Part shown: positions 50,431 through 60,764 of the stretch, piece by piece
Position numbering within the stretch: position 1 is the stretch's first letter
Layout of the letters: each line of letters begins with the position of its first letter
From: Maylandia zebra
Lineage: Eukaryota; Chordata; Actinopteri; Cichliformes; Cichlidae
Assembly (NCBI RefSeq): GCF_041146795.1
Contig: NC_135185.1
Span: 9,999,029-10,063,028 of the forward strand
Length of the DNA stretch: 64,000 nt
Direction: 5' to 3'
Position numbers and translations under genes: made by a program
Notes under the pieces: model-generated
Seen by the model: the letters and a program-made list of their open reading frames with translations, nothing else
The model's database searches: none
What the model was told of the DNA's origin: nothing

Positions 50431-52220
50431 CCGTATTTTCACGACCATAAGGCGCACTGTGCTAAAAGGCGCAGTCTCAGTTATGTGTGCCCTTACTGTA
50501 TTTAACACACACATAAGGCGCACTGGACCATAGGGCGCATACAAGTACCGTATGCGTATTTAAAAATAAAGCGGGAGCAAACCCGAGTTCGGTACCTTAC
50601 TCACATTTCTATTACCGGTAATTGTCATCATCAACAACACACAAGCATACAAGTGTGCGTATTTAAAAATAAAGCAGGAGCAAAACAAAGTTTGGTACTC
50701 ACATTTTTATCATCAATCAAACCCATCAAAGTCCTCATCCTCTGTGTCTGAATTGAACAGCTGCGCTAAATCTCCATCAAACATGCCAGGTTCACGGTCT
50801 TCACCGTCAGAGTCACTTTCCGTGCCGTGCGGCTCCTCGGAAACGATGCCGGCTTTTGCGAAAGCTCGAACAACAGTGCCAGCAGACATGTTAGCCCAAG
50901 CATGTACAATCCATTGGCAAATTGTGGCGTAACTCGCCCGGCGCTGCCTTCCACTCTTAGTGAAACTGTGGTCTCCACCGGTCATCCATCGCTCCCACGC
51001 CGCTCGCAGCCTTACTTTGAACGGGCGGTTCACACCGATGTCCAGCGGTTGGAGTTCCTTTGTCAGGCCTCCCGGAATGACAGCAAGCTCACAGTTCATT
51101 TGCTTCACAAGTTTTTTCACATCGGCTGTGAGATGGGCACGCATAGAGTCACAGATCAACAGCGATGGTGATGCGTGGAAAAAACCACCTGGTCTCCTTA
51201 CATACACCTCCCTCAGCCACTCTTTCATCATTTCCTCATCCATCCAGCGCTTTTCATTTGCCTTAATGATGATTTCTGCTGGAAACTTCTCTTTAGGCAA
51301 AGTCTTTCGCTTAAAAATCACCATAGGCGGCAGTTTCTGTCCATTAGCATGGCAGCCAAGCACAACAGTGAAAGAAGACTTTTCATACCCCGTTGTGCGT
51401 ATCACTACCGTGCTGGTCCCCTTCTTCTCCACAGTGTGACTCACCGGGATGTCAAAAGTGAGCGGGACCTCGTCCATGTTTGTGATGTGGCTGGGCTGGA
51501 TGTTTTTGTCGCCGATGTGTTTGCTGCAGTAGGAGCGGAAGATGGCCAGCTTTTCCTTATACCGGTAATCCGCTGGAAGTTGCTGCGCTACCATAGTCCT
51601 GGTCCGGATGGAAAAATGGCACAGTTTCATAAAACGAAAGCACCAAGACGGACCTCCTTGGAAATGTTCAATGTTCATCTTTAAGCTAGTGAAACTGCTT
51701 TTAGCCGAATGGTGACCGTCGAAACGCTTCTCCCGCTCGCTCTTTGCTCGATGATCCACCGCTCGAGTCTTTCCTCCAGCTCGGGCCACCTCGCCTTATG
51801 TCCGCGGAAACTCAGCTGCGTTTTCTTGACCTGCCGGAGCTTGTTTTCCAGCTTCCTCCATTTGCGAACCATCGATTCGTTAATCTTAAATTCTCTCGCC
51901 GCTGCTCGATTTCCATGTTCCTCCGCGTAGCTGATGGCCTTCAGTTTAAACTGTGCTTCGTAAGCGTGTCTCTTTGCCATTTTCAGGGTTGTTAAAACAA
52001 CGATGTCCTGCATAATGCACATACCTGTTCTTTTATACAGGTATGTGCGATTGTCCCGGTATATACGATCAATGCCCACACTTCACCCTTTAGCGTTCTC
52101 ATGGTGTTCTCTACTACGTCCTCCTTACAACACATAGGGCGCACCGCGCTATAGGGCGCGCCGCACTTTTTGAAGAAAATCTAAGACTTTTAAGTGCGCC
52201 TTATGGTCGTGAAAATACGG
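50431..52220 (-). mobile_element. Pogo-superfamily DNA transposon
   Basis: The inverted ends CCGTATTTTCACGACCATAA are flanked by TA (50429-50430 and 52221-52222). GGCGCA words recur near both ends. It holds one transposase gene on the - strand, which is frameshifted once. Confidence 0.92.
50713..51980 (-). pseudogene. Pogo-type transposase with one frameshift
   Basis: The N-terminus MAKRHAYEAQFKLKAISYAEEHGN followed by AAAREFKINESMVRKWR is a helix-turn-helix of the Brinker/psq type. A second DNA-binding segment (PELEERLERWIIEQR) follows. After a frame change near 51684 comes the DDE nuclease: NMDEVPLTFD, LLICDSMRAHLT and KELQPLDIGVNRPFK. The acidic tail ends DSDTEDEDFDGFD. Apart from the shift the gene reads open, so the copy is young. 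It is related to the source of host POGK-type genes, but it lies within transposon ends and is not a host gene. Confidence 0.88.
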
Positions 52221-52399
52221 TAAAACACTCGACTCCAGCTACATGAGGCGCAGCTGGAAACACTTCCCGCAAGTCGAGCTGCCCGAGATACACAGAATTT
52301 ACAGAAAATGTTACATTTTTGTGATTTATATCGTTACCGGGACAATAGAATTCTTATATCGGGATATGAGATTTTGGTCATATCGCACAGCCCTAAATA

Positions 52400-54860
52400 A
52401 TTATCTGAATCTCACAACCAAAGTTTTTATCTGACGTAAAATGCATAGAAATCATACATATACCAACAAGACTGTACATCACTGTCACAGCAGCGTCTGT
52501 TTTCATTCAAAGGCTTTAATACCTGGTGGGCCGGTCTCTAGTCTAAATGCCCGGGCTGATTTTTTTTGTCCCAGTCCAGCCCTGGACACGACATGCAGTG
52601 AATTAATCTAAGATCACATTAACATGTGTGTCTCTGTATTAAAAAACATGCCATATTGGCCCAGTTTATTTTTCTTATCATTGTTGTGAGGAGACCATAA
52701 ATAGCATTTGCATTTTCTGTTGTACAGTTCATTTGCTGTTATGGATATAAAGTGTCTTTTTTTCGCTGATAGCTGCCAACACCTGCGAACAAATAATTCT
52801 ATAAAGTTGTTCTATATAGTGTGCAACAGTTAATATAGAGCGTTATGAAATTTATTGCTAATGCAATCATATGGCACACTGACTTCTGAGGAAATTTTAG
52901 ATGCACTCATCATCAGAAAGGTTGCCGACCCCCGTTTTACCCTTTCCAAAGGACCAGATCTTAAATCTGGTAAATCTGTTTTTGCTACTCTGTCACATCA
53001 CCAAGTTGATCATAACCCAGACATGTCAGCTCTAGATTTCATGCTTCTGTTTTTAGATCAGGTGGAGAGGTGAAGACCAGATCAGAGCAGCGTCCACTGT
53101 GGGTCAGGAAGTGGAATGAACAAACAGTTTTTTGTCTTAACTTCACAACGAAATTCATTTCCATCAGGTTAGTTCACTGTGACGCTGGTATTTCCCAGTG
53201 GAATTATTAAGTAAACTTAAAGTAAAGTTGCGTGAATGTCGACAGTTGTGAGAATTTGGAAAAGCAAACAATAGAAGACATCTTGGTGGAGTTAGGCCTG
53301 TGGACAATCTTCACAGATATGTTTTGCTGTTGCATTCAAACTTTGTTATTATTTACTTTAGTAATGTTTAAGTAAAATGTGCTGTCAGTGAAAATTAACA
53401 GAAGGTAAAAGTTTCTACTGTTCTTTTAATTTAAGCCATGCTTGGTATTCTGTCTAAAAAGGTCTTTGACAAGGTAATGGCTGTAAAAGGCTCGAGGAAG
53501 AGGAGGTGATACTCCTGAAAGAGAGGAGGCAACACTGACCATTTCTCAGGTGAAAATAAATGAGTTTGCAGAAAGTGACTGTGGCGCAGAGATGGTGACT
53601 AACACCTGGGACTTAGACTCGAGTCACACTTAAGTCACAAAAACTTCAGACTTGACTTGGACTTGAGCTTTGAGAACCATGAGTACCATATTTGTCTATA
53701 AGTTGTCTGTACATTCTGGTTGTGGTAGTTCAGCATCTAGCTGGCATTACAGAAGAGGAGCGAGTATAAAGGTAGTAACGTTTTTTGTGGTTTTTGTGTC
53801 AGGTAATTTAAAATGCAGTGTTTCTATCAGTTCGACAAACATCAGCAAAAACACAAACTGTGTGCAGTTTGTCTCACAGTGTGTTGCAGCTAAAGGTCCA
53901 GCTGCTTATTTCACAGGGAGAAAAAAAGAAAAAGAGCTAAGTTCACTCAGAGATGGAGAAAGATAAGAAAGAAGGACGGGAGAGGAAGAAGAGAGCTTAG
54001 ATTTAAAGGGAAGGATGCTCAGTTAAAGCTTACATGCAAGTCATCATGTTTTTAAATCTGTACAAGTGACATTATGTTTTTCTGCTGCTAATCAAACTGA
54101 GGCAGACTAACTGTGTTATTTAAAGGCTGTATGAAAATCCTCTGCAGGATAAACAGGTTAGTTTGCTGCACTGTGATGGCTTAAAGTAAAGAACAGTGCG
54201 TGACTGCTGCACAGTGGCTCTCGTTTCATGGACACAGTTAGCTTACATCAAGTGTAGCAGAGACTCATATGAATTTTATCTGATGATGGTTGTATAGTGT
54301 CTAATATAAAGACAGCATAAACAGCGTACTGTCAGTGTAGAGGATGAAATCAGCCAGGACAACTCATGAAACATCTGCTCACATCTGGATGAATCCAGGT
54401 GTGTACATCCACAGAGAGCAGCAGGTCAGCTGATCACAGCCTGTGCACTAAGAAAATCTACTGGAGCTTTTAATTATTGTGAGCTTGATTCTTTTCCCCA
54501 CACTGAGACATTATAACCACTTTTAGTGTTCCCCCACCTCCTGAATCCACTTTAACCCCTGACTGCACACATTTCCTGTTTAGAGGCAAAGTCCCCTCTA
54601 CAATGGAGGCAACAGGAAATAGAAACATATTTTTACTTTCCTTCTTTTTCTCTGCTCATGTTCAACTGAACTGATTCAAGATGAGTAGAATTATTAGAAT
54701 GAAAATTTAGACTGAAATAAAGTTTGTATTCCTTTCAAATAATATTATTTTACCATTACATTAATATAGCACATGGTTCAGGCAGCTTTAGACACAAATA
54801 GCTGGAGCCACAGCTGTGGTTGTGATTTGACATTGTATAAATAATTGTATTGAATTGAAT
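52400..54860. other. Spacer with no supported gene
   Basis: Only unrecognised short frames occur. The frame at 52855-53073 has no known motif. ACTCGAGTCACAC/ACTTG-rich text near 53610-53670 resembles the end of the element at 17953. Confidence 0.45.
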
Positions 54861-54884
54861 AGAAATGTCCTCCAAAGAGGTGCT

Positions 54885-55030
54885 TTTTACTTTCAGTACA
54901 TTTCTGAGCCTGTACTTTTTTACTTGAGTAAAAGTTGAATCAGTACTTTGACTTTACTGGAGTATTTTTCAACACTAGTATCTGTACTTCTACTTAAGCA
55001 CAGAATGTCTGTACTGTTGGCACATCTGAA
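54885..55030. repeat. hAT MITE end (TACTTxTACTT-rich)
   Basis: The text tacttttttacttgagtaaa ... gtacttctacttaagcacag is a familiar subterminal signature of fish hAT MITEs. The matching left end was not found nearby. Confidence 0.5.
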
Positions 55031-55735
55031 CTTTGCAGAATAAACCTGTTTTCATCTACAAACAATGTCACCAAAACCTGTCACAGCCACCATACTGTCC
55101 TTCTACTGCTGCCACCACTGGTGTAAGCTACATTTTCAGAAGAGTAGTTTTAGTTTTAGAAAGGTGAGAAATAAAATGTGCATGTTACTCTACTCTGAAC
55201 CGTGTTTTCAGCTTTATTTTTATTATGTGGCTATTTTAGGAGACTCGACCTGTTGTTATTGACCTCTGGATTTCTGAAGCATTCAAATAACAAGTCACAC
55301 GAACATGCTAATGCGACCTTCATCTCTGTACCTGACGAAGGTCACACAGACCGAAATGCTATAATATAAATAAGGACAGTGGAAGGACAGCGAGTGAAAG
55401 AAAGCATTGAGTTTCCAGCTAATCTAAGCTTCACGCTAGCTCCATAGTCAGCATAGTAATGACCTGTCCATCGTTTCATTTTGTAAACATCATGCACAGC
55501 ATTTAGAAAGCTGCTCACTTCTTGATGGACCCACACCTTCCACCATTTTAGTGTTAAACTGTTATTACTGGTAAATCACTCGCACTGAGTTTGTTACAAT
55601 AAAAGTCCTGCCAGCTACAGCTTAGAGTAGGTTTACTTTTGGTTTTTCTAACGTTCCTAATACAAAGATCCTTTCTTCTTTTTGCTATATAGATCCCTGG
55701 TGTTGGTCATGCCATAACATGTTCCTCCAGAGTGC
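55031..55735. other. Spacer, nothing recognised
   Basis: No domain-bearing frame or repeat was identified. Confidence 0.5.
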
Positions 55736-55736
55736 G

Positions 55737-56458
55737 TACATGCCAACCCTTCCGATTTTTCCAGGAGAATCCCGAATTTCAGTGCCCCTCCCGAAAATCT
55801 CCCGGAGCCACCATTACTCTTGTTACTCTTTCTGGGTCGCAAAATAAACTTTTAACATATTTTCAGGCGAGAATGTAGCTGAGTAAACTTCAAATAACTT
55901 AAAGATGTTATTGTTTGGCCTTTTTCAGTATTTTATTTGTTCGTGAGGAAATCGGTTTGGCTGAGATTAAAGTTATTAGATTAGATTAAATAAAAACTTT
56001 ATTAATCCCTCGGGAGGGTTCCTCCGGGATTTTCACACAGCTGACTAAACGTCAAACAGAAAACTGATTAAACAGAAGTGTGAGATGGTCGAGAATCTAC
56101 GTCAGCGTCTGATTATATTTTAGACAGCAAGGAGCAGACGGCTGAGTTTCACTCCACTGAGAGAGCTCATGACTTAATTCTGAAGGCTAGACCGTCCCAT
56201 TTCACAGTCGCTCATCTCCCGGCTTTCGGAGGACCTAGACCGCGAAGGCCAGGTCCTCAGGTGGATGCAGCCTCTGAATTTGGACACCCCGGCCTGTTTC
56301 CGGCTGGACAATAATAACGGTGACATTTAACTTATTTTATCCGATAAGTAAACACTGTAAAATTCAAATGTCTTGTATGTATATGTATACCCCCCCCCCC
56401 ACCCCAACAGCCCTTTTGAATGTCTCCCTACCTCTGAGGTCTCGAGGTTGGCAAGTAT
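55737..56458. mobile_element. TIR element with GTACATGCCAACC ends
   Basis: The left end gcgtacatgccaaccct pairs with the right end ggttggcaagtatgc, and 'cagag' flanks both sides. The interior includes a LINE-type tail on the - strand (55980-56030, 'attaataaagttttta' read on -), a 270-bp segment shared with 61405-61690, and a poly-C run near 56389. Confidence 0.55.
56030..56300 (+). repeat. Dispersed repeat, copy 1
   Basis: This segment, with caaacagaaaactgattaaa and gaaggctagaccgtcccatt, recurs in the same orientation at 61405-61690 with substitutions. No coding function is visible. Confidence 0.75.
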
Positions 56459-56560
56459 GCCAGAGGGACCTCTGTGATTTAGGTGCTGTACTGTTGGGAG
56501 TATTCATTAAGCTATGCATTTCATACACAGACAATTGACATTGAAAACTAAAGATAATCC

Positions 56561-56895
56561 ATCCATCCATCCATCTTCATCCGCTTTATCCGAGGCCGGG
56601 TCGCGGGGGCAGCAGCCTAAGCAAAGAGGCCCAGACCTCCCTCTCCCCAGCCACCTCCTCCAGCCTATCCGGGGGAATACCAAGGCGTTCCCAGGCCAGC
56701 CGAGAGATATAATCTCTCCAGCGTGTCCTGGGTCTGCCCCGGGGCCTCCTCCCGGTGGGACATGCCTGGAACACCTCACCCAGGGGGCATCCTTGTCAGA
56801 TGCCCGAACCACCTCAGCTGACTCCTTTCGATGTGGAGCAGCAGCTGCTCTACTCTGAGCCCCTCCCGGATGGCCGAACTTCTCACCCTATCTCA
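56561..56895 (-). pseudogene. RTE/Rex3-type LINE 3' end
   Basis: On the - strand the translation contains RRPRGRPRTRWRDYISRLAW and LEEVAGEREVWASLLRLLPP, the characteristic C-terminal segment of these fish LINEs. It ends in (GATG)n, seen as (ATCC)n at 56561-56576 on the + strand. Severely 5'-truncated. Confidence 0.85.
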
Positions 56896-56899
56896 CCCT

Positions 56900-58095
56900 A
56901 AAGATAATTTAAGCTAAATATTTGTAATTATAAATAATATAAGGTCTAAAACATAATTAACAACTTTCATTGATGTGTGTGTCTGCTTCACAGCTCAAAG
57001 CTTTTGAACACTGCTTGGTCTGATCGACATAGGATTTCAGTATTTGGAGAGGATAAATCAAAATACTTTTAGTGACATTTTGATGAGCTGCCTTAGATAT
57101 TACAGGCCACTGGAATAAAGTTACTAATGTCCCCCCCCCCAAAGAAAACAAAAACAAGATAAAAAAAACAAAACAAACACACCCCACCCACTGAACTATA
57201 GGTAAATGTTTGATGTTTAAATTCACATTTGCCCATATTACCCCATGTCTGAAGTGACATGTGTATTGGCTGTCTCACACAAACATGTATAGAATCACTT
57301 TGTCACTCATGCTTCAACAACAGGTTGGATGTCTGTTCCCCCCCAAAAGCTATCCTTTGAAAATCCAGTCTGTACCGTTTCTTCCTGCACCAAATGTGAC
57401 GACAGTATTCAGAAAACGCACTTTGAGCTAATTATTTAATCATAGCTCTGGTTTTACTCGGCCTGTCAATTCAATTTAAAAACTGGTCTGTACTTTGAAG
57501 TTGCTGCATCTTCATGTGATTTGGACACTGGTATGTTTGTCGACGCCAAAGGGTTAAATCACATTTTTACTGTTTATAAAAAAAAAACCAAAATCTCTGA
57601 TGATGGCAAATGCATTTATTTTCTCTCCTCTAGTATGTATAGTATAACACAGTGAAAATCAGTGGTACTAATATGAAGCATATGTAAAAAAGAATAAATC
57701 TTTAAGGCAGATCTATGCAGCATCCACTCATGATAACTGATGCATGAAGAGTGACCCTTGAAGACATCAGTTATCAAAGACAGACTCTACACAGACTTCC
57801 TGGGTCTGTTACAGCATTTACAAAGACAGTGAGATGTGAACACAAATGTCAAGCTGGTGGGAATCACCAGACACCACGATACAATCACAATATATCACTT
57901 TATCCTGCTTGAACTCAACAGTATGTTTTTTGGTGCTGTTATATTACAGTTCAAACAAGTGTGTCTCATCCTTACTGTGTTAAGTTTAAGTCCAGTTTTG
58001 TAATTGTACAGCACTGAGAAAAGAAATAAGCCTCCTCGCTGATGACACAAGACTAAACCAATAAACTACTGTCACACTGTGTACTCCTCCTTTGA
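56900..58095. other. Spacer, nothing recognised
   Basis: Only homopolymer tracts (C-run at 57131-57140, A-run at 57579-57588) and chance frames occur. Confidence 0.5.
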
Positions 58096-58098
58096 CAG

Positions 58099-58195
58099 CG
58101 GACTCAAAGATTTAGGCATCGAGTCTCAACAGGTCTTCTTGGTGTCCAAGTTTAATCTCCACCTGTACGACTTCTGTCTCTTACATGAGACCTTA
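58099..58195 (+). pseudogene. IRG GTPase pseudogene, 5' piece of the second exon
   Basis: After an acceptor-like tttgacag the frame reads GLKDLGIESQQVFLVSKF then NLHLYDFCLLHETL. It is collinear with the start of exon 2 of the intact IRG gene (GLKDLGIESPRVFLMSSF). Similarity stops at about 58195. The rest of the exon resumes only at about 62700 on the same strand. No G-domain exon was found upstream. Confidence 0.85.
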
Positions 58196-58479
58196 AAGAG
58201 AGCTTCTGCTGTTTTCTGATTTCCTGGATATTCAGTTTGAGTCTTCCTGACTGTTGCTTTATCTTCAGCATCCTTAATGTCACCAAACAAAGGATCTTCT
58301 GAGTTACTGGGTGGAAGATGGAAACCAGTTGAATCCAGATGAGCAAGCTCCACAGGAACGCTACCAATTCTCATCACATAGACGTTTCCAGTTCAGGAAG
58401 GCAGAGCAACAGCAACAGAGAGAAGGCGGACAAAGCAAAACTCCGGTAGGCAATGATGGAGTGCAAGTATTTTCTTAAA

Positions 58480-58600
58480 TTCTGTTTCTTCGTTATTCTG
58501 TTTCTTTTCGTTCCGGGACCGTGTCTACGTAATTTCGTTCTACCCCATATAAGCATGTGACGCGAAGGCAATAAAGCTCCTTGAATCCTTGAATAATAAC
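58480..58600 (+). repeat. Short retroelement 3' tail
   Basis: The text taatttcgttctaccccata ... gcaataaagctccttgaatc matches the tail style of small fish LINE/SINE copies. Short and uncertain. Confidence 0.35.
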
Positions 58601-58639
58601 CACTGTTAAGTAGACAAAGAGACGCTGTAGTTGTCACAA

Positions 58640-59120
58640 TTGAGAGTAATTCTTCAGATTAGCAATAGGTGAATCTCAGCTTCCCAATTTCAATTAAAGT
58701 CAAAAACACAAAAATCACAGGAGAGGAGCAAAGTTCTCTGCCAGCTGTTTTATTGAACAGTGCAGCTCAGCAAAACAGAAGGAAAAGCAAAGCTCCCCTA
58801 GGGTGTTTTCTGTAAGCGCATGCAGGTTGGGACCAACCCCAAAGGACAGACAGCAGGAAAAAAGCCCCGAGGGCTTTCCCAGGCCCCCTTTTAAAGGTAC
58901 CAGTAGTCCCACCTCCTGCTGCTGAGTAACTTTCCCACACGCCCAAAAACAGCAGGTGCAGGGTCAAGTACTGGCCAGAGTTCGGGCAGGGCTCGGGCTG
59001 AGGGCCCGGCGGGAGGAGCAGCTGATTTCAATTCTATTATTCTTATTTGACTTATAGCAAAAATGAGGCCAGCTCCTAAATCGACTCTAAAAACTAAAAA
59101 CAAGAAATATAACAGTTGAC
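58640..59120 (-). repeat. LTR-like block (possible solo LTR)
   Basis: Read on the - strand it starts TGTTATATTTCTTG, has a TTTAAAAGG box, then about 135 bp later AATAAAACAGCTGGCAGAG and a T-rich tail. This is the U3-R-U5 order of a retroelement LTR. No second LTR, primer-binding site or pol frame abuts it, and a target duplication could not be fixed. Confidence 0.4.
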
Positions 59121-59315
59121 CTGCTTTAATGTGAAGGTAAGAAAAAAGGCAGCAGATGTGCTGAGTGATCCATGAATGGGTGAGGTTATCGAACAGCCTG
59201 TAAATAGTGTGCTACATTTAAACCAATAATAGTTTAATCAGGTGACGGTCACAGCTCTGCTGATGTTCTGAGTGACTGCAACAGAAGGGACAGACAGAGC
59301 AGCTTTAAGATTGAC

Positions 59316-59321
59316 TTTATT
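59316..59321 (-). terminator. Polyadenylation signal of the deaminase gene
   Basis: AATAAA on the - strand (context gtgaataaagtcaatc) lies about 190 bp past the stop codon, with no other - strand gene between. Confidence 0.6.
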
Positions 59322-59507
59322 CACATTTTAAACACAATTTAATGTTTAAACATTTTAAACAGAATTTAAATCATCAGTTTGAAAACAAATTATTTTAAGC
59401 ATGAATAAAGTTTCAATCACTCAGATGTGAGTTCAGCGATGATGTAGGTTTGTTTGATAAATTTTAACTTGTATTGGTGCTGCTGCAACCGCTACTTTTG
59501 TCACTGT

Positions 59508-60358
59508 CTAGCTCTTCCTTTTCTTTACATCACTGTCTGTCTGACTGCCTGAGTCTAGTGAATGAGCTCTCTTTGCACTTTGCTTTTCCTGGTTAGTCTC
59601 ATAGCACTCATCAACAATGTCGTTTGTTTCTGAGAAGCATCTGATGCAGTGAAATGGACCGCTCTCTGGTTTGTAACAACGGAATATATATTGATCACCA
59701 ATCACCTCTGCAATTGCAGTCAGAGCTTTTTTCAACTCATCTTCAGGAATGGACCTTTGGTTTTCCGGTTCAGAGTAAGGTTTCTGAAACACAAGTGCAT
59801 ACTCTTTGCCCCAGCTTGTCATAAAATCAATAAATTCAAGGATATGTTTCTTGCTATCTTTGTCTGCACATCTGTCTGAACATGGAGACAGATATGTGTA
59901 GATGAGCAAGAAGTTATCAGTGCGTTCATCCTTCCACTCATCCATAATGTGTTTCAAAACACGGTATTCTGCATGGTTACCATAAGGTTTTGCTGCAACC
60001 ACTGAGTCACCATAATAAAATTTCGCATTTCCGTTGAAAGACTCTTGCATCTTTGCATCTGTGTCGCGTGAAAGCACCGCTTCAAGGTCCTGATTCAGCT
60101 GATTCTCCTGGTTCACCAGGTTCCCTGGGATCTTCACAGCAGCACAAAACTGGTCCCTTTCTGTATACCTGCCAAATAATGCAAACTTTAGAGAAAGCCT
60201 TTGATGTGTGACTGATGCTGTTGGTGTCCTCACCTCGTCCTGATGATTTCTACAGTTTTAGTCAGCCACTTCACATTAACATCCCCCAGACTGGTTCCAG
60301 CTGACAGCAGCAGGGCCAGCACGGTCCAGGACAGCAGAGACCTTTGCATACCTGACAT
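59508..60358 (-). CDS. Secreted AID/APOBEC-like cytidine deaminase (SNAD type)
   Basis: Two coding exons (60358-60234 and 60168-59508) join in phase to encode 261 residues. The first gives a signal peptide (MSGMQRSLLSWTVLALLLSA, cleavage likely near residues 20-25). The second gives a deaminase zinc site: H107-A-E109 in YGNHAEYRV, and P137-C138-S-D-R-C142 in YLSPCSDRC. H/C ligands plus a catalytic Glu in an HxE...PCx(2-4)C arrangement define the cytidine deaminase fold. With a signal peptide and two-exon structure it fits the SNAD clade described in fish by Krishnan, Aravind and colleagues. Several further cysteines suit an extracellular protein. The C-terminus is basic (KKRKS). Substrate and activity are unknown. 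A promoter and poly(A) signal flank it, and there are no stops or frameshifts. Start: the first of two in-frame ATGs. Confidence 0.85.
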
Positions 60359-60463
60359 GATGTAAACTGCACACCTGCACAGGTCACATTGGTGTTATTA
60401 CAGCTCAGCACAGGCTGACTTCTGCCAAAGTGTCTGCCACACTGCACGACAGAATCAAACTCA

Positions 60464-60530
60464 CCTAAGAGCCGGAGTCGAATCGTCTCACCTGTGGAGT
60501 CGACGGGTTGCTGTTTGGTGACTGAAGCTC
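60464..60530 (-). other. Probable 5' non-coding exon of the deaminase gene
   Basis: On the - strand a donor (cggctcttag|gtgagttt) near 60464 pairs with an acceptor (gtgacctgtgcag) just before the start codon, giving a short intron. The exon would begin about 25-30 bp after the TATA box. A second possible donor (ccacag|gtgagacg) lies inside it. Confidence 0.5.
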
Positions 60531-60548
60531 AGTGTGGCGGCTCGAGGG

Positions 60549-60556
60549 TTTTATAA
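60549..60556 (-). promoter_or_regulatory. TATA box of the deaminase gene
   Basis: TTATAAAA on the - strand, at the expected distance upstream of the inferred first exon. Confidence 0.6.
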
Positions 60557-60580
60557 CGGCTGCACCGACGTGTCTCTGTT

Positions 60581-60588
60581 ATGCAAAT
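60581..60588 (-). promoter_or_regulatory. Octamer element ATTTGCAT
   Basis: A perfect octamer, about 24 bp upstream of the TATA box and in the ATTTGCAT orientation relative to transcription. Octamers bind Oct-1/Oct-2, and this spacing and orientation is the classic arrangement in immunoglobulin light-chain promoters (also in H2B). Use by this gene is inference. Confidence 0.5.
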
Positions 60589-60635
60589 TAGATGTAAATG
60601 CTTCTTTCATATATATCAGTATTATCTCATCTCTC

Positions 60636-60644
60636 TTCATGGAA
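60636..60644. promoter_or_regulatory. GAS-type STAT site (TTCNNNGAA)
   Basis: ttcatggaa is a palindromic TTCN3GAA about 80 bp upstream of the TATA box. Such 9-mers occur by chance, so the position alone makes it worth noting. Confidence 0.35.
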
Positions 60645-60764
60645 ATGGGAAGAGACTCTGCAGCTACGAGTCTTGAGCAGTTCTTTTGAAACAGTTTGCT
60701 TGTATGAAAAACTACACTGATGTTATTTGTCTTGGCTCACAGAATTGCTGGTGTGTTGTTCACA

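Larger units (their letters stand above)
47061..52396. mobile_element. Outer MITE hosting nested Tc1 and pogo insertions
   Basis: The end tagggctgttcgatataacg at 47061 recurs inverted at the right as tatcgcacagccctaaataa. Removing the Tc1 and pogo insertions leaves about 0.67 kb with inverted ends rich in CGATA, so it was a short non-autonomous element. A TA duplication is possible but not proven. Confidence 0.65.

Noticed and set aside
52855..53073. 72-residue frame beginning MLMQSYGTLTSEEILDAL
   Set aside because: It could be a decayed transposon or gene exon, but no family is recognisable and it stands alone.
58126..58377. Open frame on the - strand (begins MMRIGSVPVELAHLD)
   Set aside because: Its C-terminal part is simply the reverse of the IRG pseudogene piece. 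The N-terminal part looks faintly coding, but I recognise no family and no flanking exons.
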